Shown one piece after another: positions 26,850 to 36,540 of a stretch of DNA of 64,000 bases. Position numbers and translations under genes: made by a program. Within the stretch, counting starts at the first letter, position 1. Every line of letters begins with the position of its first letter. The notes below the pieces were generated by a model, which did not search any database, was not told the DNA's origin, and was given only the letters and a program-made list of their open reading frames with translations. The stretch lies in contig JAOACD010000003.1 in the NCBI GenBank assembly GCA_026417975.1, positions 141,781 to 205,780 on the forward strand, read 5' to 3'. The DNA is from Melioribacter sp. GTDB lineage: Bacteria; Bacteroidota; Ignavibacteria; Ignavibacteriales; Melioribacteraceae.

Positions 26850-27455
26850 TCAAAATTGTACTTTAGGAGCTTGCTCTGCATTAGTAGCTGCTCTAAAATA
26901 TTGTTTTTCCTTAAAACCCGTCATATTAGCAATTATAGAAGCGGGAAATCTTTTAATTTGAGTATTATATTCTTGTACTACTTGATTATACTTCATTCTT
27001 TCAACAGAAATTCTATTTTCGGTTCCTTCTAACTGAGCTTGTAGTTGAAGGAAATTTTCGTTTGCTTTGAGTTGTGGGTAATTTTCGGAGACTACAAGTA
27101 ACCTTGATAGTGCATTACTCAACCCATCTTGCGCTTGCTGAAATTTTTGAAAAGCATTAGGGTCACTAAGTTGATCTGCGGTTAATCTTATTTGTCCAAC
27201 TTTTGCTCTTGCTTCTGTAACGGCAGTATATGTTTCTTTTTCAAAATTAGCTACTCCTTTTACGGTTTCTACAAGATTAGGTATTAAATCGTACCTTCTT
27301 TGATACTGATTTTCTACTTGGCTCCAAGCTTGATTTACATTTTCGTTTAGTGTAACTAATCTATTATAAACTCCTACTCCCCAGCTTATTGTCGAGATTA
27401 TTATAATTAAAATAAAGGCTACTATGCCAAGTGCAATTAATAATCCTTTTTTCAT
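26850..27455 (-). CDS. LemA-family membrane protein
   Basis: The 201-residue protein has one N-terminal hydrophobic helix (about 5-28) and a long helical-bundle ectodomain. The conserved LemA block is QVENQYQRRYDLIPNLVETV (about 46-65), followed by KGVANFEKETYTAVTEARAK. Its orientation and size match the LemA family, whose exact role is unknown. GGAGGTGAA before the ATG is a strong ribosome binding site. It heads a lemA-TPM pair on the minus strand, downstream of PFL and ACT genes. Confidence 0.92.
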   Translation of the reverse strand: MKKGLLIALGIVAFILIIIISTISWGVGVYNRLVTLNENVNQAWSQVENQYQRRYDLIPNLVETVKGVANFEKETYTAVTEARAKVGQIRLTADQLSDPNAFQKFQQAQDGLSNALSRLLVVSENYPQLKANENFLQLQAQLEGTENRISVERMKYNQVVQEYNTQIKRFPASIIANMTGFKEKQYFRAATNAEQAPKVQF

Positions 27456-27485
27456 TTCACCTCCAATTTATTGGATTAATGAATG

Positions 27486-28847
27486 TTAATTTGTTAAACT
27501 TCTGATTGGTGCAGGTATTCTTCCACCGCGATTTATAAAATTAGAATTAGCTAGCATTTTTACATTCATCACTGGGGCTTTACCTAGTAAACCACCGTAA
27601 TTAACAAGATCACCTGCTTTCTTACCATATGCTGGAATGATTCTTACGGCTGTGGTTTTATCGTTAATTACTCCAATAGCGGCTTCGTCTGCAATTATGC
27701 CTGCAATTATTGATGAAGGTGTATCGCCAGGTATTGCAATCATATCGAGTCCTACTGAACAAACTGATGTCATTGCTTCAAGTTTTTCGAGAGAAAGATT
27801 ATTGGATAGTACTGCGTTTATCATTCCAGCATCTTCGCTTACGGGAATAAAAGCTCCGCTTAAGCCTCCAACAGAAGAACTTGCCATTAGACCAGCTTTT
27901 TTTACTGAGTCGTTTAACATAGCAAGTGCAGCTGTAGTACCTGTTGCACCTACATCTTCGAGCCCCATAGCTTTCAAAATGTCTGCAATGCTATCTCCTT
28001 CAACTGGTGTAGGTGCCAGAGAAATATCAACAATTCCAAATGGAATACCATTCTTTTCTGCTACTTTACGGCCAATTAATTCACCAGCACGAGTAATTTT
28101 AAAAACTGTTTTCTTAATAATTTCTGAAAGTTGCTGTAAATCTACTTTGCCTGCTTCTTTAATTGCATCGAGTACTACTCCTGGTCCACTTATTCCAACG
28201 TTCAAAGAGACTTCAGGTTCAGAAACACCATGGAATGCTCCCGCGATAAATGGATTATCTTCTACTGCATTTGCAAATATTACAATCTTTGCACATCCAA
28301 TAGAATCTTTGTCTTTAGTAAGTTCTGCGGTTAGTTTAATTATATCTGCCATCATTAAAATTGCATCCATATTAATACCAGCTTTTGTGGATGCAACATT
28401 AACACTTGAACAAACTCGTTTTGTTTGAGACAATGCATAGGGAATTGATTTTATTAATTCTTTTTCTCCATTTGTCATTCCTTTCTGTACTAATGCTGAA
28501 TAACCAGCAATATAATCAATTCCAATTTCTTCAGCAGTTAAATCTAGCGTTTTGGCAATTTCAATAAATTCTTCTGATGTATAGGAATCAAAAGGTATAG
28601 AGATTGGAGTAACGGAAATCCTTTTATTAGCAATAGAAATCCCATATTGTGATTCGATTTCTTTTGCATTTTTAACAAGGTCTTTTGCATAGCGAATTAT
28701 TTTTTCACGAATTTTTTTCTTTGAAATTTCCAAATTTTTATCAGCACAATCACGCAAGCTAATTCCCATAGTAACTGTACGAATATCAAAATGTTCAATT
28801 TCTGTCATTCGTATTGTCTCTATTATTTCATCAAAGTCATATTGCAT
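27486..28847 (-). CDS. PFL-family protein (UPF0210/DUF711)
   Basis: The 453-residue cytoplasmic protein matches the UPF0210/DUF711 family: [20 protein letters not shown] at the start, [18 protein letters not shown] in the middle, [20 protein letters not shown] and [22 protein letters not shown] near the end. It resembles the glycyl-radical pyruvate formate-lyase fold, but the usual glycyl-radical loop is not obvious, so catalysis is unproven. Family knowledge: it is commonly paired with the ACT protein encoded just upstream, as seen here. The pair suggests amino-acid-sensing control, which is inference. Confidence 0.9.
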   Translation of the reverse strand: MQYDFDEIIETIRMTEIEHFDIRTVTMGISLRDCADKNLEISKKKIREKIIRYAKDLVKNAKEIESQYGISIANKRISVTPISIPFDSYTSEEFIEIAKTLDLTAEEIGIDYIAGYSALVQKGMTNGEKELIKSIPYALSQTKRVCSSVNVASTKAGINMDAILMMADIIKLTAELTKDKDSIGCAKIVIFANAVEDNPFIAGAFHGVSEPEVSLNVGISGPGVVLDAIKEAGKVDLQQLSEIIKKTVFKITRAGELIGRKVAEKNGIPFGIVDISLAPTPVEGDSIADILKAMGLEDVGATGTTAALAMLNDSVKKAGLMASSSVGGLSGAFIPVSEDAGMINAVLSNNLSLEKLEAMTSVCSVGLDMIAIPGDTPSSIIAGIIADEAAIGVINDKTTAVRIIPAYGKKAGDLVNYGGLLGKAPVMNVKMLANSNFINRGGRIPAPIRSLTN

Positions 28848-28887
28848 ATTTAATCTTTATATTATATTAGAAGAATTTTGTGATTGA

Positions 28888-29316
28888 TTAAATTCTATGC
28901 ATATATCTAAATACATCCTCGTGTTGCAGGTAAATTTTTATTTTAAGTTCTTTAGCAATTCTTTCCATTTCGTTTTGGATTTCTTTTAATTCTTTATTAG
29001 ATATAGAAATATCAATAATCATAATCATAGTAAAAAAATCGCCTATGATTCTTTGACTTAGATCTTCTATGTCACAATTGAAATCTGCTAAAGCTTTTGT
29101 AACTGTTGCAATTATACCGGGTTTATTTAATCCAAATGCGGTTAGTATTACTCTTTCTGGTGGAATTTTTCTTTCTTTTAATTTTAAATCATAACTCTTG
29201 GTAAGTAAAATTTTTCTCTTAATTGCTTCTTTTATTTCTTCTACCGTTAAATTACCGCTGAGTTCGTTAATTGTTTCGTATGTAATTTTTTTAATTTCTT
29301 CCTCTGTAAGTTTCAT
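28888..29316 (-). CDS. ACT-domain protein (UPF0237-like)
   Basis: The 142-residue protein has an N-terminal helical part (1-50) and an ACT domain (about 55-142) with AFGLNKPGIIATVTKALADF, the usual PGIxxxVxxxL core of GcvR-like ligand sensors. ACT domains bind amino acids or other small molecules. The gene directly precedes the PFL/UPF0210 gene in the same direction, a conserved pairing. Its ATG overlaps the TGA of the upstream TPR gene by four bases, so it is translationally coupled. Confidence 0.88.
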   Translation of the reverse strand: MKLTEEEIKKITYETINELSGNLTVEEIKEAIKRKILLTKSYDLKLKERKIPPERVILTAFGLNKPGIIATVTKALADFNCDIEDLSQRIIGDFFTMIMIIDISISNKELKEIQNEMERIAKELKIKIYLQHEDVFRYMHRI

Positions 29317-30140
29317 GGCTTATCGCCTTTGTATTCATATTGCAAAAATTTTAATGCATTATTAGAAATAGCAATATTTTTTTCTATAGCAAATTTTTCG
29401 GCATTCTGAATATTTCCTCTATAAAATCGAAGCCACAATAAACTACCTATTAATGCACCATCAAAAAATCTGTCTTCTGAAAAAGCTTTTACTGTTAAAT
29501 ATCCAAATATCATGTTGTAAGCCATAGACATTAGACCTGATAAAATATTACCCGTATAAAACTGTCCTGAACCAGGTACAATATAAGAAATTAACTTAGC
29601 AAAAGTAACCGAATATTTTTCCTTTAACACGTTACTTGAAATTTTGCTTAATGTATGTCCTTTTTCTACTTTGTCGAAGTAAGATTTTGCCAATTTCCAT
29701 TCATCCTTAAAGATATAAACCCAGCCTTTCCAATAATTAATAGAGTCTTTCAGTTGATTAAATTCTTCAGTTCTTTCAATTTCGTTTAGTATTTGTAAAG
29801 CTCTATCAGTTGTTTTTCTTAATAAATTGACTTTTACGATTTCAATTTTAGCTCTATATTTTTGTGCACTATTATCTGTTGATAATTCTGCTTTTGAGAA
29901 GTATTTAATTGCTTCTTCATATTTTCCACCTGCCTTGTAACATTTTGCTATGTTGAAATTAGTTATAAAAGAGAATGATTTTGAGTTATCAAAAAACATT
30001 AACCTTTTGTACTCTGTTATTGCATCAAAATAATTTTTATTCTTAAATAGAGAGTCAGCATAACTTAATTGAGTAAAAAGATTTTGTGACAGAATTGTAA
30101 CCGGGAGGACCAAAAGTAATATTATTAAACTTTTTCTCAT
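29313..30140 (-). CDS. TPR protein with PGxGQxYxG membrane motif (paralog A)
   Basis: I chose the ATG at 30140, which gives a normal signal peptide (MRKSLIILLLVLPVTILSQ) and 275 residues; the upstream ATG adds 19 residues of overlap. The first half is tetratricopeptide-like (DSLFKNKNYFDAITEYKRL, GGKYEEAIKYFSKAEL). The second half holds the motif YIVPGSGQFYTGNILSGLM followed by hydrophobic segments. The neighbour upstream has the same architecture, so the two are tandem paralogs. The P-G-x-G-[QK]-x-Y-x-G motif is known from DUF5683-like membrane proteins of this phylum. Function unknown; envelope location likely. Confidence 0.75.
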   Translation of the reverse strand: MRKSLIILLLVLPVTILSQNLFTQLSYADSLFKNKNYFDAITEYKRLMFFDNSKSFSFITNFNIAKCYKAGGKYEEAIKYFSKAELSTDNSAQKYRAKIEIVKVNLLRKTTDRALQILNEIERTEEFNQLKDSINYWKGWVYIFKDEWKLAKSYFDKVEKGHTLSKISSNVLKEKYSVTFAKLISYIVPGSGQFYTGNILSGLMSMAYNMIFGYLTVKAFSEDRFFDGALIGSLLWLRFYRGNIQNAEKFAIEKNIAISNNALKFLQYEYKGDKP

Positions 30141-30147
30141 TAATTTT

Positions 30148-31026
30148 TTACCTATTAACAAATTCAATGTTAGGTAAAAGAAAATTTCTTTCCTCAAAAT
30201 AATATTTTATCTTGTTATTAAAATCATTTTTTAACCGGGCATTATAAATATGTGTTGAAGCAATAGAACCATAAATGTTTCCGGCGTAAGTAATAGCTGA
30301 TAAACCTGCAAAAAGCCAACCTCTAAAATGATGATTATGTTTGAAGTTATCTATGGAAAAAAAAGTAAAAAGACAAGTTGTTATAAATGATGTAATTCCA
30401 TCACTAATTTTACCTGAATAGATTTTTCCAAGTCCTGGTAGTATTGCAGAAAGAATTCCTGCCTTATTGGGATTTTTATATTTTGGGGATTTTTTAATTA
30501 AGTAAAAATTTTTAATAGAAACATAATTTGAATCGTCAAAAGTCGAAAAAAATTCATTTGTATCTGGTAAAGCTGAATTATCGAAGAAGTGTGAAATAAG
30601 TGTTAATCTTTTAATTTCTTTATAATACTTGGTCGTTGAATATACTTCTTTACTAAAAAGATTTCTGAAATAAGAGAAATTTTTAGAATTTAGTCCTATT
30701 AAAAAATGGGCTTTAAAAAATTCCAGTTTTGCTTCATCTTCAAGACTGGAATTAAAGAAAAGGCTCTTAAAGTTTTCTGCTGCTTCTTCAAATCTTCCTA
30801 TTCTTAAAAAGCTTTCGGCATATTTGAAATAAGCTGTATCGTTCTGATTTTGTTTTAAATACTCTTTATATTCATTTAATGCTCTTAGATAATCTTTTTC
30901 GTTAAAAAGATAATTAGCAAATTTCAAACGATTATCAGGAGAATTTATATTGGAAATTTGAGGTTTGACGCTTGAAAACATAATTAATAGGAAAAAGAGT
31001 ATTTTATAAAAAGGCTTTTTTAACAA
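30148..31026 (-). CDS. TPR protein with PGxGKxYxG membrane motif (paralog B)
   Basis: The frame opens at 31110, but a TTG at 31026 gives a regular signal peptide (MLKKPFYKILFFLLIMFSS) and avoids a long overlap with the yidD-like gene; I use it with low confidence in the exact start. About 292 residues follow: TPR-like repeats (EKDYLRALNEYKEYLKQN, GRFEEAAENFKSLFF), then AILPGLGKIYSGKISDGITS and hydrophobic stretches. It shares its layout with the next gene (29313-30140). The shared motif and the signal sequence point to the periplasm or inner membrane. No enzymatic motif is visible. Confidence 0.7.
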   Translation of the reverse strand: MLKKPFYKILFFLLIMFSSVKPQISNINSPDNRLKFANYLFNEKDYLRALNEYKEYLKQNQNDTAYFKYAESFLRIGRFEEAAENFKSLFFNSSLEDEAKLEFFKAHFLIGLNSKNFSYFRNLFSKEVYSTTKYYKEIKRLTLISHFFDNSALPDTNEFFSTFDDSNYVSIKNFYLIKKSPKYKNPNKAGILSAILPGLGKIYSGKISDGITSFITTCLFTFFSIDNFKHNHHFRGWLFAGLSAITYAGNIYGSIASTHIYNARLKNDFNNKIKYYFEERNFLLPNIEFVNR

Positions 31027-31045
31027 ATTAAAATAAGGATTTTTA

Positions 31046-31444
31046 CTAATCAATCTTAATTTGTTTACTGTCAAGTAAATAGTTGGAAACTGGGTCATAG
31101 AATTTTCCATTTATAATAGAATAATTGAGACTTATTTTAAAAGGGTTTAAATCTCTGATAAATCTATCAGAAAATATTAATGTTCCCGTTAAAACATTAG
31201 TGGTTCTTATAGCTTCTATAAAAAATTCGGAACATGTAGGAGTAAAAGAGCAATTATCTCCATCTAAATCAGAAATAAGAAATTTGTAAATTTTCTTAGC
31301 ATATTCGAAAAAGTCTTTTTTTGAATTTTTTTCAATTTTCTTTGGACTTTTAATTTCGTAGGATACTTTTACAGAATCCCATTTTGTCCAGTCAGTTTGA
31401 GAATAAATAATTGAAGAAAATATTAATAGTAAAATATATTTCAT
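31046..31444 (-). CDS. yidD: YidD-like protein with its own signal peptide
   Basis: The 132-residue protein contains the YidD core: CSFTPTCSEFFIEAI (compare the usual CRFxPTCSxYxxEAI) followed by a basic-hydrophobic stretch ending in RDLNPF. The usual YidD is about 70-100 residues and cytoplasm-facing; this one starts with a signal peptide ending IIYSQ, so it is probably exported. YidD proteins help insertion of membrane proteins by YidC in the usual case. Here the neighbours are two TPR proteins with membrane motifs rather than rnpA and yidC, so the job may differ. It heads the minus-strand run of genes. Confidence 0.78.
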   Translation of the reverse strand: MKYILLLIFSSIIYSQTDWTKWDSVKVSYEIKSPKKIEKNSKKDFFEYAKKIYKFLISDLDGDNCSFTPTCSEFFIEAIRTTNVLTGTLIFSDRFIRDLNPFKISLNYSIINGKFYDPVSNYLLDSKQIKID

Positions 31445-31565
31445 TTCAATTAAGCACTAAATTCTTACTTGTGAAAATAACAAAAAATTTTTGCTTCAAG
31501 CTTTATTAACGGAAATAAAATGTTTACGTAATTCTTTATAACATTTTTTATATTTATGATTAGTT

Positions 31566-32627
31566 ATGAACAAAAATAACAAAATACTGCTAAAGGGTTT
31601 AACTTTAAGTGAACTTCAGGAATATTTTGTTTCTGTTGGAGAAGAGAAATATAGAGCAGAGCAAATATTTAACTGGCTCTATAATCATATTGTTTTTGAT
31701 GCTGATGAAATAAAAAATTTCCCAAAAGATTTAAGAAAAAAAATTAATGAAGTTTGTGAATTAAAAACTTTGGAATTGGTTGATAAACAATATTCAATTA
31801 AGACTGCTACACAAAAGTTTTTGTTTGCTACAAAAGATAATAAAAAGATTGAATCTGTGTTAATTCCAGATAAAGAAAGAAACACGCTTTGTATATCTAC
31901 TCAGGTAGGGTGTCCACTTGATTGTAAATTTTGTGCTACAGGTTTGATGGGTTTTAAGAGAAACTTAACTGCAGGAGAAATAGTAGACCAATATCTATTA
32001 GTAGCGAAAGAGTATGGGAAAGAAAAGATTACAAATATTGTTTTTATGGGAATGGGAGAGCCATTATTAAATTTTCAAAATACACTTAAAGCTATAGAAA
32101 TATTTACACATGAATTAACGAAAGGTCTAAGTCGTTTAAGAATAACTATATCAACAGCTGGAATACCTAAGAAGATAATTGAACTAGCCGATAGTGGTCT
32201 AAGAGTTAAACTAGCCTTTTCGCTTCACTCTGCATTTGAAGATATAAGAAGTAAAATTATGCCAATTAATAAAAAGTATTCACTAAATGAAAATTTAGAT
32301 GCACTCAAATACTATGCAAAAAAAACAAAAACAAGAATTACATTTGAGTATGTTATGTTAAAAGATATAAATGATAGAAAAGAGGATGTAAAGGCATTAA
32401 AAAAACTGTCTAGTCAACTTCCTTCAAAAATTAATATAATTCCTTTTAATAGTATTAAACATATGAATCCTTCTGGAATTTCTGCTACATTAGAATCTAC
32501 ACCATATGATAAAATAATAGATTTTGTAGAACAACTAAGAAAGGAGAACATAACTGTTTTTATAAGAGATACTCAAGGTGATGATATAGCTGCAGCTTGC
32601 GGTCAATTAGCAATAAAGCATAATTAG
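31566..32627 (+). CDS. rlmN: Dual-specificity RNA methyltransferase RlmN
   Basis: The 353-residue radical-SAM enzyme has an N-terminal helical domain (EKYRAEQIFNWLYN) and the cluster motif C-x3-C-x2-C in GCPLDCKFCATG. VFMGMGEPLLN is the SAM site, and the conserved C-terminal cysteine that becomes methylated is in DDIAAACGQL. RlmN methylates A2503 of 23S rRNA and A37 of several tRNAs. The gene stands alone. It is 120 bases from the divergent yidD-like gene. Confidence 0.96.
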   Translation: MNKNNKILLKGLTLSELQEYFVSVGEEKYRAEQIFNWLYNHIVFDADEIKNFPKDLRKKINEVCELKTLELVDKQYSIKTATQKFLFATKDNKKIESVLIPDKERNTLCISTQVGCPLDCKFCATGLMGFKRNLTAGEIVDQYLLVAKEYGKEKITNIVFMGMGEPLLNFQNTLKAIEIFTHELTKGLSRLRITISTAGIPKKIIELADSGLRVKLAFSLHSAFEDIRSKIMPINKKYSLNENLDALKYYAKKTKTRITFEYVMLKDINDRKEDVKALKKLSSQLPSKINIIPFNSIKHMNPSGISATLESTPYDKIIDFVEQLRKENITVFIRDTQGDDIAAACGQLAIKHN

Positions 32628-32761
32628 ATTTTAGAATTGAAATTTATTTTAATAAAAAAGATAATAGTTCATTTTTGTATTTACTTTATTAATAACAAGA
32701 CTAAGATTTGCTGAAAAAAATAATTATATGATAGATTAATAACGTATAAAGTATTAAATAA

Positions 32762-33202
32762 ATGAGAATGAATTTCATAAGTAGACTTTTAGTAATATTA
32801 TTTCTGTTATTGTTTTATTTCTGTAAAGATGATACTGTTATTTATGAAGCTAATGCAATATTGTATCAAATTGATGGATGTCAACCTAAGTTAGAGAAGA
32901 AAAGTTTTGGCGATACATGTTTTAAGTATACTTTTTCTGATAAACTAATAATAGACTTTTGTGTTAGTGGAAATTGCTGTCCAGATAAAAATCGTTACTT
33001 AATTACTCATAAGATTTTTAAAGATACAATTACAATAACTGTAAAAGATACTGCTGCTAATTTGTGTAGGTGTATTTGTAACTATATAATTCATTGCGAA
33101 TTCGAATTGCTAAATTATGATAACTATGTTGTTAAATGCATGTTAGACAAAACTAAAAACTATGAACTATTATACTTACAAAAAGTTATTAGGTTTTATT
33201 AA
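32762..33202 (+). CDS. Cys-rich small lipoprotein, unknown
   Basis: I do not recognise this 146-residue protein. The N-terminus is a hydrophobic signal ending LLFYFC-K, a possible lipobox although phenylalanine at -1 is unusual. The mature part has many cysteines: one in IDGCQP, one in GDTCFKY, one in DFCVSGNCCPD (three in total here), and NLCRCICNYI (three), plus two late ones (about ten in total). CxCxC and CC motifs suggest disulfides or metal binding. It stands alone between rlmN and the transketolase gene. Conservation cannot be judged from the sequence alone. Confidence 0.65.
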   Translation: MRMNFISRLLVILFLLLFYFCKDDTVIYEANAILYQIDGCQPKLEKKSFGDTCFKYTFSDKLIIDFCVSGNCCPDKNRYLITHKIFKDTITITVKDTAANLCRCICNYIIHCEFELLNYDNYVVKCMLDKTKNYELLYLQKVIRFY

Positions 33203-33485
33203 TTCTTGCAGAATTTACATTGTTAATAAAATAATTAACAATTTTACTATTTATCATAAAAATGTATATTTCTGCTTGATTGATAATTGAGTGATAATCA
33301 TTGATTAATTTTACTATAATCAAAAAATAATATGAGTGATTTAACGTTAATAAGAAAAGTAGAATGGTGGACTATTTTATTTTAATAATTATTTAATGGT
33401 AGGATTTTTTACTTTACAAGAAAATGAAGTAATTTTGTCGAAAGTAGCACAAAGTTTTATAATGAATAATTTTTTAGGAGAACAA

Positions 33486-35453
33486 ATGTATTATCAATTA
33501 ATAAAGAAATCAGAATTTGATAAAGTTAGAAATTTTGAAGGCAATTGGGAATTAAAAATGAAGTTATTTTCGGATATGTGTCGTTTTAATACTTTGGTTG
33601 CTGTAAAAAAAGCAGGTTCTGGTCACCTTGGTTCTTCCTTTAGTGCAATGGATATCGTAACATATCTGTACTTAAATGAATTAAATATACTCAAAGTTGG
33701 AATTAACAGCGAGGAGAGGGATATATATTTTTCTTCAAAGGGTCATGATGTTCCTGGTCTTTATTCTCTGTTTTATGCTATAGGAATATTGCCAGAAGAA
33801 AAGTTGTTAATGCTCAGAAGGCTTAATGGATTAGATGGACATCCAGATGTAAGAATTCCTGGTATTGAAGCATGCACAGGTTCACTTGGTATGGGAATTT
33901 CCAAAGCAAAAGGAATGGCATGGGCAAAAAAATACAACGGTAAAAAAGGTAATGTTTACGTTCTTACTGGTGATGGTGAGTTCCAAGAAGGACAGATTTG
34001 GGAATCATTACAATCGACAGCTCATCAAAAAATTACTAATCTTACTGTTATAATGGACCATAATAAATACCAAACAGATATGCTTGTTAAGGATGTGAAT
34101 AATATCGAAGACATAGTAGCTAAAGTTAGTTCGTTTGGGTGGCATGTAGTAAGAATTAATGGTCATGATTTTAATCAGCTTAAAGATACTTTCGCTAAGC
34201 TTAAGTATATTAATGATAAGCCGAAAATGATTATAGCTGATACGATTAAAGGTAAAGGCATCTCATTTATGGAAGAACCTTTTACAGAAACTATTTCGGG
34301 GAAAACTTACTATAGATGGCATAGTGGAGCACCTAATGACGAAAGCTTCTTAAAAGGATTAGATGAGTTGACTGCTTCAATTAATAAAGTAGCAGAAGAA
34401 CTTGGCATTGACAAAATTGAAATCCCTGAAAATATAGCTGAAGGAAAAATATCTACAAAGTTTGATAAAGAGTTTGTTACAGATGCATTTGGTGATGCTT
34501 TGGTTGAACTTGCAAGAACAAATGAAAAAATAATAGTTCTTGATGGCGACTTAGCAGCAGATTGTAAACTAAGAAAATTTGAATATGAATTTCCAAATAG
34601 ATTTATAGAAAATGGTATTGCAGAACAAGATATGGTTTCGATGGCTGGTGGACTGGCAAGAATGGGCTTATTGCCAATTGTAAATTCTTTTGCAAGCTTT
34701 TTAGCAGCTAGAGCAAACGAACAAATATACAATAATGCATGCGAAAAGACTAAAATTATTTACGTATGCCATTTTGCTGGTATCATTCCTGCAGGTCCCG
34801 GAAAATCTCATCAAAGCATTAGGGACATTTCCTTATTTGGTGCGATTCCAAATGTTATTATTATACAACCATGCAATTCATTTGAAACAAAAAAGGCACT
34901 TGAATATTGTGTAAATGAAGCAAAAGAAAATTGTGTTTTACGTTTGTCTATTGGTCCCTCTCCCGAAAGAATAGAACTACCTAGTGATTATGAATTTATT
35001 CCTGGAATTGGAACAGGGTTAACAGAAGGAAAAGATGCAATAATTTTTGCATATGGACCAGTTATGCTACACGAAGCATTAAGTGCATATAGAATTTTGA
35101 GAAAGGTAAACTATGGATTAAAAGTTGTTAATATGCCTTGGCTAAATAGAATTGATTTAGACTGGATTGATAGTATAACAAGAAATTACAAGAGTATTTT
35201 TGTGTTAGAAGACCACTCAACATTTGGTGGGTTAGGAGAAAGAATATTAGATGCACTAGCAGATATTCATCATTTTCAAGGGAAAAAATTTGATATTATA
35301 GGACTTGACGATTATCCAGAATGTGGAACTCCTTTAGAAGTTTTACAATATCATGGATTAGATGGGCTGTCATTAGCAAAAAGAATATCTGGAATTGATA
35401 ATTTAACTTTGCACGAAGAGTCGAAAAGTTATTCTGATTCAGCTCCTCAATAA
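33486..35453 (+). CDS. tkt: Transketolase
   Basis: I chose the ATG at 33486 because TAGGAG precedes it; the upstream ATG at 33396 has no such site. The 655-residue protein is a full transketolase. The TPP-binding half has AGSGHLGSSFSAMD and GDGEFQEGQIWESL, and the pyrimidine half has ENGIAEQDMVSMAGGLARMG and AGPGKSHQSIRDISLFGAIP. It moves two-carbon units between ketose and aldose phosphates in the non-oxidative pentose phosphate pathway, where xylose and arabinose from the downstream locus would enter. The C-terminal half ends with a usual regulatory domain. Confidence 0.93.
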   Translation: MYYQLIKKSEFDKVRNFEGNWELKMKLFSDMCRFNTLVAVKKAGSGHLGSSFSAMDIVTYLYLNELNILKVGINSEERDIYFSSKGHDVPGLYSLFYAIGILPEEKLLMLRRLNGLDGHPDVRIPGIEACTGSLGMGISKAKGMAWAKKYNGKKGNVYVLTGDGEFQEGQIWESLQSTAHQKITNLTVIMDHNKYQTDMLVKDVNNIEDIVAKVSSFGWHVVRINGHDFNQLKDTFAKLKYINDKPKMIIADTIKGKGISFMEEPFTETISGKTYYRWHSGAPNDESFLKGLDELTASINKVAEELGIDKIEIPENIAEGKISTKFDKEFVTDAFGDALVELARTNEKIIVLDGDLAADCKLRKFEYEFPNRFIENGIAEQDMVSMAGGLARMGLLPIVNSFASFLAARANEQIYNNACEKTKIIYVCHFAGIIPAGPGKSHQSIRDISLFGAIPNVIIIQPCNSFETKKALEYCVNEAKENCVLRLSIGPSPERIELPSDYEFIPGIGTGLTEGKDAIIFAYGPVMLHEALSAYRILRKVNYGLKVVNMPWLNRIDLDWIDSITRNYKSIFVLEDHSTFGGLGERILDALADIHHFQGKKFDIIGLDDYPECGTPLEVLQYHGLDGLSLAKRISGIDNLTLHEESKSYSDSAPQ

Positions 35454-35631
35454 TAGTAATATTCTTTAGTTACTTTAGACTTACACTTGTAATTCCCACT
35501 TTATAAAAAATTTATAATTTTTTTTTCATTAATGAAAAATCTTCGATTAAAGATTAGCTAAAATAAGCTATTGTGTGTCTGGCAAAAGATTTGAAAGTGA
35601 TACCCTGTTAGTCAAATTAAGGAGACTAAAA

Positions 35632-35841
35632 ATGGTTATTACAGATGACTGCATAAGCTGTTCTGCATGTGTTGATGAGTGTGAAAACAATGCAATTTAT
35701 AATGCAGGAGAAGAATATATAGTAGATGGTCAAACAAAACCTCCTATTTCAGAACAGCATACATTTATTGCTCCTGAGTTGTGCAACAATTGTAAATCAT
35801 GTGTAGAAGTTTGTGCAGTAGATGCAATTGTTGAAGGATAA
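35632..35841 (+). CDS. Small ferredoxin, 2[4Fe-4S], missing the Cys-Pro prolines
   Basis: The ATG at 35632 with AAGGAG before it is the real start; the longer frame from 35575 is not needed. The 69-residue protein has two C-x2-C-x2-C-x3-C motifs: CISCSACVDEC and CNNCKSCVEVC. In most two-cluster ferredoxins the last cysteine of each motif is followed by proline; here it is Glu and Ala. The eight cysteines are intact, so two clusters should form. It is small, soluble and cytoplasmic. It follows transketolase by about 180 bases and is closed by a terminator, so it may be monocistronic. Confidence 0.88.
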   Translation: MVITDDCISCSACVDECENNAIYNAGEEYIVDGQTKPPISEQHTFIAPELCNNCKSCVEVCAVDAIVEG

Positions 35842-35860
35842 TTCTATAATCAAATTTTTA

Positions 35861-35895
35861 AAACCCGATTCAAAGATTTGAATCGGGTTTTTTAT
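35861..35895. terminator. Intrinsic terminator between ferredoxin and trxA
   Basis: A 13-14-bp stem (AAACCCGATTCAAA at 35861-35874 with its complement at 35877-35890) is followed by a T-rich run. The flanking A run means it can also serve the convergent thioredoxin gene. Confidence 0.88.
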
Positions 35896-35907
35896 TTTAT
35901 AACATTA

Positions 35908-36243
35908 TTAATTGATGTTATTTATATATGGTTTTATCTTCGAAACTAAATGATGTTTAGGAACAGCTCCTATTACTGCATCTACAAATTTTCCGTTCTT
36001 AAAAATTCCTAGAGTTGGGATACTCATTATACCATACTGAGTAGCAACCCCAAAATTTTCGTCTGTATTTACCTTTACTACTTTAAGCTTGCCTGCATAT
36101 TCACTAGCAATTTCTTCAATAATAGGTGCTACCATTCTACATGGTCCACACCATGGTGCCCAGAAATCAACAAGAACTGGAAGATCAGATTCTAATACTT
36201 CTTTTTGAAAATTGAAATCAGTTCCTTCAATAATGTTGCTCAT
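35908..36243 (-). CDS. trxA: Thioredoxin
   Basis: The 111-residue protein has the active site [10 protein letters not shown] (CGPC, about 30-39), the buried aspartate region VLVDFWA, and the cis-proline in [12 protein letters not shown]. It reduces disulfides in the cytoplasm with electrons from thioredoxin reductase. A good ribosome binding site (TAGGAG) precedes the ATG. It is divergent from the sdhC gene across about 300 bases. Confidence 0.97.
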   Translation of the reverse strand: MSNIIEGTDFNFQKEVLESDLPVLVDFWAPWCGPCRMVAPIIEEIASEYAGKLKVVKVNTDENFGVATQYGIMSIPTLGIFKNGKFVDAVIGAVPKHHLVSKIKPYINNIN

Positions 36244-36540
36244 TTGATTACTCCTATTTTTTTTAATTTCACATTATATGATGCAATAATAATGAGTAAG
36301 ATTCTTAAAAAATATTACGTTTTTAATTTTGTTTGTGTAACTGTCAAATTTAAGTGAGCTTATATAGGAAGGGGGTATGTGTATTTTTCTTATTTGAAAA
36401 AGATAATTAATAGACTTATCTTAATTATTGCATATATAAATTTTGGTGCATACAGTGCTTCCTCTAAATAAGATTATAATTCACTTCTTAGAAAAATTTC
36501 ATAGAAAAAGTCAATTAACTTAAAATACAGGAGAATTTTA

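Noticed and set aside
27637..28428. Long open frame on the plus strand opposite the PFL gene
   Set aside because: It mirrors the well-supported PFL gene on the other strand, has no ribosome binding site and reads as low-information hydrophobic sequence.
36400..36422. Inverted repeat AAGATAA/TTATCTT between trxA and sdhC
   Set aside because: A 7-bp AT-only palindrome with a 9-base gap is expected by chance in sequence this AT-rich.
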